From NCBI GenBank assembly GCA_012839565.1, contig DUMZ01000011.1, forward strand, positions 1-45,779: DNA of 45,779 nt, in the 5' to 3' direction. How positions within the stretch are numbered: position 1 is the first letter of the stretch; each line of letters opens with the position of its first letter. Positions 23,328-31,884 of this stretch are shown one piece after another. A program made the translations under genes and the position numbers. The notes beneath the pieces are model-generated. The model did no database searches. It was not told where the DNA came from and was given only the letters and a program-made list of their open reading frames with translations. This DNA is from Anaerolineaceae bacterium. GTDB lineage: Bacteria; Chloroflexota; Anaerolineae; Anaerolineales; Anaerolineaceae.

Positions 23328-24419
23328 TTACTCCTGCCTTAAAAGGATATTTTCGTCCAAACGCGCCAATGCGGCGTGAAGCAATCTTAACGTGTTGAGT
23401 TCATCATCAATGCGCGCCATACCAGCCGCGCTGTGGGCATATCGCCCGGGCACAGAAACCGAGACACTCGGCACACCTTCGCGCACGCGGTGAATCGCAC
23501 CAGCATCGGTGCCACCCGGTGCGGGTTGGCGGAATTGCCAGGGGATATTTTCGGCTTTGGCGGTATCCACCAGCCAGTCAACCAAACGTCGGTCAGCGAT
23601 TGTGGCACCGTCCATCACATAAATTGCCGGCCCACCATCAAGATGGGTGCGATACAGGGTGTTCTCTTCGCCGTCGTAGTGGGGTAAGTCAAACGCGGGG
23701 GTTGAGTCAATCGCGATGCCGATATCGGGGTTGAAGCTAAAGGCTGCCACTTTCGCGCCACGCAAACCGACTTCTTCCTGCACGGTGAAAGCCGCCAAAA
23801 GGTCAATGTTTTCGGGGGCATTTTTCACCAGCTGAATAAGGTTATAAACACCCAGACGGTTATCCAGCGCCTTGGCACAAAGTGTGGGGCCCATCACCTG
23901 GAGCTTGGTCGCGAATGTGGCGCGGTCGCCAGGTTTAGCCTTTGCAGACCCACCCGGGCCGAGGTCTATGCGCAGTTGTGTTACGGGCAAAGTTTGTTTG
24001 CGTTCTTCGGGCGTGGTCAGGTGGATTGCTTTGGCACCGATGATGCCCGGTACATGGTCGCGACCAACGATGACTTGCTTGCCAACCAGCTGGCGCGGGT
24101 CAATGCCACCCACCACACGAAACTCAAAGATACCTTTGCCTTCGTCTTTAATCAGCATAAAGCCGACTTCGTCCATGTGCGCGGCAACCATCACGCGCAG
24201 GCGTTTTTCGCCTTTGCCTAGTTTGGTTACCAAAAGGTTGCCAAGATGGTCAACGCGCATTTCATCGGCGATGCCTTCCAGTTCATCCATCACAATTTGG
24301 CGGATTTCCTGTTCGTCGCCCGAAACGCCCAAGGCGTCGGTCAGCTTGCTTAAAAGTTCAAGTTCTTTTTTACCCATTTTGGGTTTGAAAGTTTTTGGGG
24401 TTTCCAATGTCTTTGCCAT
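23328..24419 (-). CDS. M42 aminopeptidase, second of three
   Basis: M42 peptidase of 363 aa. Key residues are AHMDEVGFML, CAKALDNRLGVY, FTVQEEVGLRGAKV, IAIDSTPAFD and RYAHSAAGMA, so the site is complete. It is paralogous to its two neighbours and differs mainly in the substrate-binding loops (YDGEENTLYRTHLDGGPAIY), which suggests different residue preferences. It starts 3 bases after the first M42 stop, with GGGAG overlapping that stop as ribosome site. Residue preference (acidic, hydrophobic or basic) cannot be assigned by eye. Confidence 0.93.
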   Translation of the reverse strand: MAKTLETPKTFKPKMGKKELELLSKLTDALGVSGDEQEIRQIVMDELEGIADEMRVDHLGNLLVTKLGKGEKRLRVMVAAHMDEVGFMLIKDEGKGIFEFRVVGGIDPRQLVGKQVIVGRDHVPGIIGAKAIHLTTPEERKQTLPVTQLRIDLGPGGSAKAKPGDRATFATKLQVMGPTLCAKALDNRLGVYNLIQLVKNAPENIDLLAAFTVQEEVGLRGAKVAAFSFNPDIGIAIDSTPAFDLPHYDGEENTLYRTHLDGGPAIYVMDGATIADRRLVDWLVDTAKAENIPWQFRQPAPGGTDAGAIHRVREGVPSVSVSVPGRYAHSAAGMARIDDELNTLRLLHAALARLDENILLRQE

Positions 24420-24422
24420 AGT

Positions 24423-25502
24423 CTACTCCCATTTCACGGTATTCATAAAATCGAGTGGCAGGTCGGTGATAAATTCAGCCATCAGTCTGCCAGCCCGTTG
24501 GATATCTTTGATGGCGACTTGTTCAACCGGCGTGTGCATGTAGCGCAAGGGAATGCTGATTTCAACCACGGGAATGCCTTCTTCAGCGACCTGGATGCCA
24601 TAAGCATCCGTGCCAGACATACTCGGCGAAAAGTCTTTGTAGATGGGGATTTCGTAGGTTTCCGCAGTTTTTTCCATGGCTTTATAAAGCGCGGGATGCA
24701 CGTTGGCGCCCCAGTTTAAGGGTAAACCACCGCCCATTTCAAAGTTCATGCTGCCACTGCCACCGGGTCCGGTCGCGAAGTTCACATCCACCACGATTGC
24801 CAAATCGGGCTTAACTTTGATGGGATCCAAAAAGCCACCGATGCAACCCACTTCTTCCTGCACAGTTGCATCAACCACCACGTCCCAAAGATGGCGACGT
24901 TTGGCAAGCAGTTCCAGGGCGACCGTGGCCGCAGCCACAGACGCGCGGTTGTCCAGGGTATGTCCGGCGATGGTATCGCCAGCCAGCTCTTCCGGTTGCG
25001 AGGCGAAAGAAATGATATCGCCCACGCGAACGAGTTTTTCAACGTCTTTGGGGCGCAAGCCGGTATCGACCAGCAAATAGGTCTGTGCCAGGGGTCCCGT
25101 GCCAGCTTCTTTGGGTAAAAGTTGCGCGGGGGGCATCACCACCAGGGCGGGCAAATCCTGGGCTTCCTTACCCTTGGTGGCATGCACAATCACGGGTTGT
25201 CCGGGCAAAATGCGCGGATCAACGCCACCCACCTGGGTGAATCGCAAAAAGCCATCTTCAATGGCGGTTACCATCAAACCGATTGCGTCCATATGCACGG
25301 CAATCATCGCAGTTGGTCTGGGTTCAGGGCCCTCGCCACGCTTCAAAGCGAGCAAGCTGCCCAAATTGCTGAGACTCAATTCGTCGCTCAGCGGCTCCCA
25401 TGCCCGGGCAATTACATCGCGGACAGGTTTTTCATATCCGCTGAGCCCAGGTACAGAGAGCATTTCTTTTAGGAAGGGTATCAATTCGAAGGTCATAGGC
25501 AT
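24423..25502 (-). CDS. M42 aminopeptidase, first of three
   Basis: M42 peptidase of 359 aa with VHMDAIGLMV, GHTLDNRASVAAA, ATVQEEVGCIGGF, VVDVNFATGPGGSGSMNFEM and LRYMHTPVEQV. It is the most divergent of the three around the catalytic Glu pair (EEVGCIGG rather than EEVGLRGA) and may have a distinct specificity. A second ATG lies two codons in. It follows the stalked membrane protein gene by 6 bases; all four are probably one operon. Confidence 0.92.
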   Translation of the reverse strand: MPMTFELIPFLKEMLSVPGLSGYEKPVRDVIARAWEPLSDELSLSNLGSLLALKRGEGPEPRPTAMIAVHMDAIGLMVTAIEDGFLRFTQVGGVDPRILPGQPVIVHATKGKEAQDLPALVVMPPAQLLPKEAGTGPLAQTYLLVDTGLRPKDVEKLVRVGDIISFASQPEELAGDTIAGHTLDNRASVAAATVALELLAKRRHLWDVVVDATVQEEVGCIGGFLDPIKVKPDLAIVVDVNFATGPGGSGSMNFEMGGGLPLNWGANVHPALYKAMEKTAETYEIPIYKDFSPSMSGTDAYGIQVAEEGIPVVEISIPLRYMHTPVEQVAIKDIQRAGRLMAEFITDLPLDFMNTVKWE

Positions 25503-25508
25503 CTCTTT

Positions 25509-25958
25509 CTAGGGTTCTGTTGGTATAGGATTTATCGGCTCCGCGCTTGGCGCGGGTGTTTCGCTGGGTTCAGGTGCATCCGTGGGCAAGTCAGGCGAAG
25601 CCGCGGTTTCTGTGGGGGTTTCTGTCAGCGTAGGGCTGGCTGTTTTAGACGGTGTAGGGCTTTCGGTGGGTAAAAGCGTGGGCGTTTCGGTTGGGGTTGT
25701 GGTCGCCGTGCGCGTTAGGTATTCGGTAAGCGTGATGGTAGGTGTGTTGGGGTCTATATAAGGTATAAAGACCGTGCTGGTCTGCGTGGGAGCAACTGGA
25801 CGTGAATCACGGTTCAGGCGCAAAAGCACCAGTCCCAAAATATAGCATGGGATGGTAATCAAAATCAGAATAATAAGAAGAAGTCGTGTTCGTGTCCGTT
25901 TTGACTGCTCGTCCAAGGCCAAGCCTCCACCTGGCAAAATGATAATGTTTTGCTTCAT
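25509..25958 (-). CDS. Single-TM protein with Thr/Pro-rich stalk
   Basis: Membrane protein of about 149 aa. It has a short cytoplasmic N-terminus (MKQNIIILPGGGLALDEQSK), one TM at about residues 26-47 (LLLIILILITIPCYILGLVLL), and an outside part made almost only of Thr, Pro, Ser and Glu (TPTETPTLLPTESPTPSKTA). No folded domain is visible, so it may be a spacer or anchor. The ATG at 25958 was chosen because the hydrophobic and conserved-looking part begins there. Longer in-frame starts exist at 25991 and 26051, and none has a strong ribosome site. It precedes the M42 genes by 6 bases. Confidence 0.65.
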   Translation of the reverse strand: MKQNIIILPGGGLALDEQSKRTRTRLLLIILILITIPCYILGLVLLRLNRDSRPVAPTQTSTVFIPYIDPNTPTITLTEYLTRTATTTPTETPTLLPTESPTPSKTASPTLTETPTETAASPDLPTDAPEPSETPAPSAEPINPIPTEP

Positions 25959-26051
25959 AATGATACCACTTCGCCACAGGATTGACGACATTTTTACATG
26001 AGTGGCTTTTTGTATATAGGTACGAGCAGGTATAGGTTCGTCATTACACAC

Positions 26052-26083
26052 AAAAAAGCCCTGACGTTTGATTGCGTCAAGGC
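26052..26083 (-). terminator. Terminator of the sigma/anti-sigma operon
   Basis: GCCCTGACG and CGTCAAGGC pair with one mismatch around an 8-base loop; on the minus strand the stem is followed by six T. It lies 46 bases after the anti-sigma stop. Confidence 0.85.
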
Positions 26084-26128
26084 TCTTGTAAGTTTGTTTA
26101 CCATTTCACCTGTAAACAGACTTGCTTC

Positions 26129-28477
26129 TTACTGTTTCACAGGCGTAATATCAAATGGTACGCCAGGCACAGTTGGAATGCGGATAATTTCACCATTATC
26201 GACATTGATTAACACAGTAATCTCTGACTGAGTTTCACGGATTCGCAGACTTACAATCACCCATTCCTGATCAAACCAGCCATAACTGTGGAGCTCAAAA
26301 CCTTCGACAATCAATCGGGGTTGCCCAACGCCTGGTTGCCATACATATAACTCATCTCCAGCGGTATTGTTAGCGACCATCCTGCCATCAAAACGCGATA
26401 TTGTGGGGTAGTTTGAGCCCCAAATGCTGATACCAGGGACTATTATTTCACGAGTATTGTCTGATTCTACAGTGTAAACGTACAATTTATCTTTCCCACT
26501 GCCATATCCGTGTTCAGAAATATATAGTTCATTCTCATTAGACCAACCTAATATTTCCACGGGGTCAGCCATTGAAATCACCCTAAATTGTTCGTTTTCA
26601 ATATTGAAGATGTATAGTCCATTATTATCACCAAGATATGCCAAATAGTTACCATTCGGAGACCAGCGGGGCATATACACATTATCATCTTCTAAACGGG
26701 TCAGGGCAGTTATTTCCTTAGTCGCAATATCCAGTGCAACCAACTCCCGCTGCCCTTCCCCTTCTCTGGCACTTCTGGCATAAACCAACTTGCGTCCTTC
26801 AAAAGAAAAGCCTCCATAGTTGCTTTCTATGCTTGAGATTAAATTTCCTTGCAGATCTTTGAGTTCCAGCGTTTTTTGCGTATCACCGAAACCAAGAATT
26901 AATCCCTGGGGAATTTTTTCAGGGTCAATATCCGGCACAACAAAGCTTTCATAGGAAATAATCGCTTCAGGTTGCCCGGATTGCTCCGCGACAGCACTCA
27001 GCAAGGCTTCATCGGGCATCCAAGTGGTGCTAAGTTCAAAAGTTTTATCCACTATTAAGGGCTTGCTGACACGCAGACGGTAATTTTCTTGATCAAGTGG
27101 CATGCGCCCATTAAATTTTGCGCCAAAACTTCCCAGCGTAAGAAAATCACCTTTAGAAACAGTTTCTTCGAATCCCGGTAAAAAAGTTCCACTTTCGGGG
27201 TCCCACAAATCGAGACTGGCATCAAAGATATACGGCCCGCTGTAAAAATGGGCTGAAGAATGTATCTCGCGTTGAATGTTGACAGTCATTGCCTTCAAAA
27301 AATAATCCCCAAAGCTGCGACTAAGGTCATGAGCATAGAGCCAAATCGGCTCTTCACCACTTTTTTGTGGCTTGTCAAAATTTTCTTGCTGAATTTCAAA
27401 GTCAAAGACATCATCCGTGCGTTTCGCGGTAGAAGCAAGCTGTTTAATAGTGAAAGGCGCTTTGAAACCACCCGGACGCATCTCAATCGCCCAGTTCATG
27501 CCATAACTGTAATTCTCGTAAGGGATGAGTGTTCTGATATTCTCCGGGATACGATAAGGCACATAGTTACCATCAGCATCTTCGATTTTTATCTCACCCT
27601 GTAAGTACAAATCACCTAAATCAGCCGCGCCACTAAATGTACCAGTCAAGACGAGCGCGTCACCATCTCTAATAATGTTATGGATTTGCACCCCGTTTTC
27701 AATAGTTTTTTCTGCTTTGGGTAAGGGGATAGGATTATCCAAGTCTTCAAACCTTGTTTCCAAAGCACTTGAGTCCTGGATTTCTATGGGCACCACCTGC
27801 GGTTCCGGTAAAGCATCTGCCATCATATGTACGTCCTGAATGGTGACGTCATCACCAGCTGGCGTCAGGTTCAGGCTTGCTTGCCAGTCTTGTGGCGCGC
27901 TGTTATTCAAAACCGTGTTCCAAATGCAAGGCACATGCAGGCTGACTTGCGCTGTTCCGGCAGGAAGCTCCGGAAATTCGCCCATTTTAATTTCTTCATA
28001 GCGGGTGCCATCTTCAGTTTCAAGCCAGGCCGGCAAATAGCACTGTTCCAAAACCATGCCTGGATAGAAATTCGGGTTAGGGACGTTAAAGAAAGCGTAA
28101 TTAACCACCGATTTTTCCGGTGTAAACCAGGCTTCTTTAATCTGCAATTCGACACCATCTTTCGTCATCACAACGGGTTCCTGAAGTGTCCAAATCTCAG
28201 CATCTTTCTCAACTATACCCACACCCGGCACAAAGCCCAGCCAGCTTTTAATTTGCGCCAGCACCTTGTTCGGTCCTGCAATCAGAATCACAGCCATGAC
28301 AATAAGCAGCGGGATTGCGACATAGACCCATCGCAGATTAGCTTTCTGAGGCACTGTTACCCCATTGAGTTCCCGTTCTCGCAAGCGTGCCTGCAAACGG
28401 TTTTTGTAAGCACCATCGGGTTCCTCAATCTTGATAACACTTTTAAGTTCTTTTTCAAAATCGCTTAACTTAGTCAT
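26129..28477 (-). CDS. Anti-sigma-type membrane protein with extracellular propeller
   Basis: Protein of 782 aa encoded directly after an ECF sigma gene, overlapping it by 8 bases. A ~45-residue cytoplasmic segment (KLSDFEKELKSVIKIEEPDGAY) could bind the sigma factor. One TM lies at about 48-67 (WVYVAIPLLIVMAVILIAGP). The long outside part has a DUF4179-like region near 80-480 (PVVMTKDGVELQIKEAWFT, FFNVPNPNFYPGM). A TolB/WD40-like beta-propeller follows near 540-770 (LVALDIATKEITALTRLEDD, MPRWSPNGNYLAYLGDNNG, GLYIFNIENEQFRVIS). No zinc-binding HxxxCxxC anti-sigma motif is present. It probably senses something outside the cell and releases the sigma factor. Confidence 0.8.
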   Translation of the reverse strand: MTKLSDFEKELKSVIKIEEPDGAYKNRLQARLRERELNGVTVPQKANLRWVYVAIPLLIVMAVILIAGPNKVLAQIKSWLGFVPGVGIVEKDAEIWTLQEPVVMTKDGVELQIKEAWFTPEKSVVNYAFFNVPNPNFYPGMVLEQCYLPAWLETEDGTRYEEIKMGEFPELPAGTAQVSLHVPCIWNTVLNNSAPQDWQASLNLTPAGDDVTIQDVHMMADALPEPQVVPIEIQDSSALETRFEDLDNPIPLPKAEKTIENGVQIHNIIRDGDALVLTGTFSGAADLGDLYLQGEIKIEDADGNYVPYRIPENIRTLIPYENYSYGMNWAIEMRPGGFKAPFTIKQLASTAKRTDDVFDFEIQQENFDKPQKSGEEPIWLYAHDLSRSFGDYFLKAMTVNIQREIHSSAHFYSGPYIFDASLDLWDPESGTFLPGFEETVSKGDFLTLGSFGAKFNGRMPLDQENYRLRVSKPLIVDKTFELSTTWMPDEALLSAVAEQSGQPEAIISYESFVVPDIDPEKIPQGLILGFGDTQKTLELKDLQGNLISSIESNYGGFSFEGRKLVYARSAREGEGQRELVALDIATKEITALTRLEDDNVYMPRWSPNGNYLAYLGDNNGLYIFNIENEQFRVISMADPVEILGWSNENELYISEHGYGSGKDKLYVYTVESDNTREIIVPGISIWGSNYPTISRFDGRMVANNTAGDELYVWQPGVGQPRLIVEGFELHSYGWFDQEWVIVSLRIRETQSEITVLINVDNGEIIRIPTVPGVPFDITPVKQ

Positions 28478-29006
28478 TGTTTTCCTCTACCTGGGCTTTT
28501 AGACGCTCCACCAGCCTGTAGTAAGCTTTCTTTACTTTATTTTCACTTTGGCGCAACACTTGCGCGATATCCGCGAAAGGCAAATCCGCTATCAGGCGCA
28601 ATCGGATATAGTCTTGTTCAATCGGAGTTAGAGCATTTAGCATTTGCTCCAAGGCGAGCATTCGATCCCGGTCCAAACCATCGTGATAATCGATTAGACT
28701 GATTTTATCGACGGTTTTTGGGGTCAATTCTGACTTAGGTCGCCGGTAGACTCTGCGAAAGTAGTCGTTAACTTTGTTTCGCGCGATTGTGAAGAGCCAG
28801 GGCTTAAAGCGACTCTCATCACGCAATTTGTGACGCGTTTCGAGTGCGGTAATGAATGTTTCTGAGCAGATATCTTCAGCATCCGCTGTATTTTGAACAC
28901 GGCTGTAGATGTAGTAATAGACCTGGTTCACGTGCCGGCGATAAAGTTCAGAAAAACTGTGGGCCTTTTCGCCAGTTTGGCTTTCTGCTTTAGATTTGCT
29001 CATCAT
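28470..29006 (-). CDS. ECF RNA polymerase sigma factor
   Basis: Sigma-70 family extracytoplasmic-function factor of 178 aa. Region 2 (about 18-85) shows FSELYRRHVNQVYYYIYSRV, NTADAEDICSETFITALE and PWLFTIARNKVNDYFRR. Region 4 (about 115-165) shows LNALTPIEQDYIRLRLIADL, PFADIAQVLRQSENKVKKAY and YRLVERLK. The anti-sigma-type gene overlaps its 3' end, the usual arrangement. The promoter has TATAAT at 29037-29042 and an inverted repeat around the transcript start; two adjacent ATG codons begin the gene. Confidence 0.95.
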   Translation of the reverse strand: MMSKSKAESQTGEKAHSFSELYRRHVNQVYYYIYSRVQNTADAEDICSETFITALETRHKLRDESRFKPWLFTIARNKVNDYFRRVYRRPKSELTPKTVDKISLIDYHDGLDRDRMLALEQMLNALTPIEQDYIRLRLIADLPFADIAQVLRQSENKVKKAYYRLVERLKAQVEENND

Positions 29007-29021
29007 TCTAAGTCTTGTCTC

Positions 29022-29042
29022 AATAGGCTTTTTCCTATTATA
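29022..29042 (-). promoter_or_regulatory. Promoter and inverted repeat of the ECF gene
   Basis: TATAAT on the minus strand (29037-29042) overlaps the inverted repeat AATAGG-(6 bases)-CCTATT at 29022-29039. It could be an operator or an RNA hairpin at the 5' end of the transcript. Confidence 0.4.
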
Positions 29043-29164
29043 AATTGTAGCTACATATAATACGTCGCTTTGGAAGGGCGATTCGTGCCAAAACCATTAA
29101 AAATGATGGCATAAAAGAGCTTCACAAACATCAGTATATTTACGGTGAAGTCTGTCATATCATG

Positions 29165-29208
29165 TTGACATTGTTTTGCTGCCGTTATAGAATATGACTA
29201 ATCAGTCG
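29165..29208 (+). promoter_or_regulatory. Promoter and operator of the TetR gene
   Basis: Perfect -35 TTGACA at 29165-29170, a 17-base spacer and TAGAAT at 29188-29193. Directly downstream, over the expected start point, is TGACT-AATC-AGTCG (29195-29208), an inverted repeat of the kind bound by TetR-family dimers. Autorepression is likely. AAAGGA before the ATG is the ribosome site. Confidence 0.65.
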
Positions 29209-29222
29209 TAAAGGAAAAAATT

Positions 29223-29909
29223 ATGCCAAAGCCAACATTTTACAACCTCAGCGCGGCGCGACGGGCGCGCATTGAAGCCGTAGCCATTGATGAGTTTTCG
29301 AAAAACGGTCTTAAATCAGCGGTGCTTAACAATATTGTTGCCAAATCAGGCATCGCCAAGGGCTCGTTTTACCAGTATTTTGAGAACATCGAAGACCTTT
29401 ATCAGCACATATTAAGCCTTGTGCAAAAGCGCAAAACAGATGTGGCGTCGTCTTTGCAAACTTCAAAAACCATCATGGACACCTTTGCCTATTTGCGCTG
29501 GCTCATTCAGCTGAGCGTCGTTTTCATGTTGCGCGAACCCAAACTGGCAAAAATTGAACTGCTGGATTTTGTGGACCACCCCGTGATAAAGTCCGTTGAC
29601 CCCGAAACCGGCGAGCGGGTGAGCGGTGATGGGCGTTTTCACGCGCTTTTGACCCAGGGCGTGCTGCATGATGACCTGGCAACGTGGGTGGATACGGACA
29701 TGGCGGCATATGTGCTGAATCTCATCGCGAATTTGATTGCGCCCTATTTGATCGACAGAATCGGCGACAAGGGCATCTCGCTGGCAGACGGTTCGGTGAA
29801 CATCGTCTACGACCCCATGGTGCAGGCACTGTTTGACAATTTGATGGACATCATCGAAGCCGGCATCGCCAGAGATCCCCAAATCCGGCAAGATTTTTAT
29901 TCGAAGTAG
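29223..29909 (+). CDS. TetR/AcrR-family regulator
   Basis: Regulator of 228 aa. The N-terminal TetR helix-turn-helix (about 15-60) shows RIEAVAIDEFSKNGLKSAVL, NNIVAKSGIAKGSFYQYFEN and IEDLYQHIL. The C-terminal ligand domain is unclassified (RWLIQLSVVFMLREPKLAKI, DTDMAAYVLNLIANLIAPYL). No transporter or enzyme gene is adjacent on the plus strand, so the only visible target is its own promoter. Ligand unknown. Confidence 0.92.
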   Translation: MPKPTFYNLSAARRARIEAVAIDEFSKNGLKSAVLNNIVAKSGIAKGSFYQYFENIEDLYQHILSLVQKRKTDVASSLQTSKTIMDTFAYLRWLIQLSVVFMLREPKLAKIELLDFVDHPVIKSVDPETGERVSGDGRFHALLTQGVLHDDLATWVDTDMAAYVLNLIANLIAPYLIDRIGDKGISLADGSVNIVYDPMVQALFDNLMDIIEAGIARDPQIRQDFYSK

Positions 29910-30217
29910 TTTTTAACATCAACTATTACATTGATGGAATGAATTGAATAATGCAAACTGGATTTGAACACCCCACGTGTCTGTGGGTATTTTCTGTAAC
30001 GAACGCCAGTTTATCAATATCATCGCCACGCTCCATTACAATCTCACTCCGCCGTCTAGCCATGGGCTAGCAAAAATCCACACCGCCTCATAACCATCCT
30101 CTTAACCACAACCCATAATGCCCCATTCAGCGCGCGGATGATGGTAAAATAAACCCACAGACGATCCCATCGTCTGCCCATCACTAATCAATCGTCCGCG
30201 ACTATAGGAGCTGAAAA
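29910..30217. other. 308-bp intergenic region upstream of guaA
   Basis: Contains a weak terminator-like hairpin for the TetR gene (CCCAC-GTGTCT-GTGGG followed by TATTTT, 29972-29993) and the guaA promoter at the right end. Nothing else was recognised. Confidence 0.55.
30145..30176 (+). promoter_or_regulatory. guaA promoter with 5'-terminal hairpin
   Basis: TGGTAAAAT (extended -10, TAAAAT at 30145-30150) predicts a start near 30157. Directly at that point is a perfect 8-base stem, CAGACGAT-CCC-ATCGTCTG (30158-30176). A leader of ~40 bases with AGGAG follows before the ATG. The hairpin could stabilise or regulate the mRNA. It does not resemble a purine riboswitch. Confidence 0.45.
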
Positions 30218-31801
30218 ATGACTGACCGTATCGCCATCTTAGACTTTGGATCACAATTCACCCAACTCATCGCCCGCCGCATCCGCGATTTAGGCGTCTT
30301 CACCGAAATTTACCCCTGGAACGCTAACGTGCGACAGGTATTGCGCGCCTGCGACAAACCCGCGGTTGGCGATGGCGAGCTTAAGGGCATTATCCTCTCC
30401 GGTGGCCCACAGTCCATCTACGCCGAAAACGCCCCCTACGTGCAAGATTACCTGCTGGAAATCGGCGTGCCCGTTTTGGGCATCTGCTACGGCATGCAAG
30501 CCCTGGCAGCCAAACTGGGCGGACGCGTGGAACACGCCGAACATCACGAATACGGCCTCACCGCGCTTGAGATTGTGAAACACAACCCGCTTTTGCCTGA
30601 AGACCACCTGAGCGTCTATATGTCGCATGGCGACCGCGTTGAGCAAGTGCCCACCGGCTGGGAAATCAGTGCCAGCTCGCCCAGCAGCCCCATCGCGGCC
30701 ATGGCCCATCCCTATCGCAAACTTTACGGCCTGCAGTTCCACCCCGAAGTGCACCACACCGAGCATGGCAAACAAATTATCGAACGCTTCATCTTTGATG
30801 TCTGTGGCTGTGAAGCTACCTGGACCTCTAAATGCATCATTGAAGAAAGTGTCGCCCAAATTCGCGAAACCGTTGGCGATGGACGCGTGCTTTCCGGCCT
30901 GAGTGGTGGTGTCGATTCCACCATCACCACCGCCCTGGTGCAAAAGGCGCTTGGCGGCCACGTTACCGCCGTTTTCATTGATACTGGCCTCATGCGCCTT
31001 GGCGAAGCGGCCCAGGTTGAAAAAATCTTCCGCCCTATTCTCGGCGACCATTTGGTCATCGTCGATGCCTCCGCGCGCTTTTTTGAGCGACTCAAAGGCG
31101 TTACCGACCCCGAAGCAAAGCGCAAGGCGATCGGCGAGCAATTCATCCGCGAATTCGAATCCGCCGTGCGCGACCTTGGCGAGTTCGAATTTTTAGCCCA
31201 GGGCACCATTTACCCCGACGTCATTGAGTCCCAGGGCGTGGGCGACAGTTCCCAGCGCATCAAAAGCCACCACAACGTCGGTGGACTGCCCAAAGATATG
31301 CAATTCAAGCTGGTTGAACCCCTGCGCCAGCTTTTTAAAGATGAAGTGCGCCAAATCGGCCTCGAGCTTGGCATCGCGCCAGAACTCGTTTGGCGCCAGC
31401 CCTTCCCCGGCCCCGGTCTGGCAGTGCGTTGCCTGGGCGAAGTGACCCCCAGCCGCGTTGCCACGTTGCAACAGGCCGATGCCATCTTCCTGGAGGAACT
31501 TGGCAAGGCGAACCTGCTCACCTGGGACGAAAGCGACCACACCCACACCGGCAGTTCACAGGCTTTTGCTGTGCTCTTGCCCGTGCGATCCGTGGGCGTG
31601 ATGGGCGACCAGCGCACCTATGGTGAAACCATCGCCCTGCGCGCGGTAACCAGTGTGGACTTTATGAGTGGCAACTGGTCGCGCCTGCCCTATGAGCTTT
31701 TGGCGTGCTGTTCGTCCAGGATCGTCAACGAAGTCCCCGGCGTCACCAGAGTTGTGTACGATATCACCTCCAAACCCCCCGCGACGATTGAGTGGGAGTA
31801 G
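30218..31801 (+). CDS. guaA: GMP synthase (glutamine-hydrolysing)
   Basis: Complete GMP synthetase of 527 aa; it aminates XMP to GMP with ATP and glutamine in the cytosol. The N-terminal class I amidotransferase shows LGICYGMQALA (nucleophile Cys near 87) and LQFHPEVHHTEHG (His and Glu near 176-178). The ATP pyrophosphatase shows the P-loop LSGGVDSTITTALV near 229-242. The C-terminal dimerisation domain shows QPFPGPGLAVRCLGE near 394-408 and ends TRVVYDITSKPPATIEWE. The gene is intact, but its last ~70 bases have a diverged second copy at 39241-39309. The AT-rich accessory region begins right at its stop codon. guaA 3' ends are known integration sites for genomic islands. Confidence 0.98.
   Translation: MTDRIAILDFGSQFTQLIARRIRDLGVFTEIYPWNANVRQVLRACDKPAVGDGELKGIILSGGPQSIYAENAPYVQDYLLEIGVPVLGICYGMQALAAKLGGRVEHAEHHEYGLTALEIVKHNPLLPEDHLSVYMSHGDRVEQVPTGWEISASSPSSPIAAMAHPYRKLYGLQFHPEVHHTEHGKQIIERFIFDVCGCEATWTSKCIIEESVAQIRETVGDGRVLSGLSGGVDSTITTALVQKALGGHVTAVFIDTGLMRLGEAAQVEKIFRPILGDHLVIVDASARFFERLKGVTDPEAKRKAIGEQFIREFESAVRDLGEFEFLAQGTIYPDVIESQGVGDSSQRIKSHHNVGGLPKDMQFKLVEPLRQLFKDEVRQIGLELGIAPELVWRQPFPGPGLAVRCLGEVTPSRVATLQQADAIFLEELGKANLLTWDESDHTHTGSSQAFAVLLPVRSVGVMGDQRTYGETIALRAVTSVDFMSGNWSRLPYELLACCSSRIVNEVPGVTRVVYDITSKPPATIEWE
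31786..31798 (+). other. Candidate attachment-site core at the guaA 3' end
   Basis: GATTGAGTGGGAG, the codons of IEWE just before the stop, is repeated exactly at 39297-39309 within a longer diverged guaA match. This pair would be the left and right ends of an island of about 7.5 kb. Confidence 0.5.
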
Positions 31802-31884
31802 GAAAACTCTCTTTAAAATCAATGGTTTCATCAAAACGTGAATGTGAGGATTTTTTTATATCATATTTACAGGATAACTGACTT

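Noticed and set aside
22296..25502. M42 genes as endoglucanases
   Set aside because: The historical endoglucanase label for this family is misleading; the zinc ligands and catalytic Glu are those of aminopeptidases.
30290..31141. 283-aa minus-strand frame inside guaA
   Set aside because: Antisense to a clear GMP synthase; no start signals or motifs.
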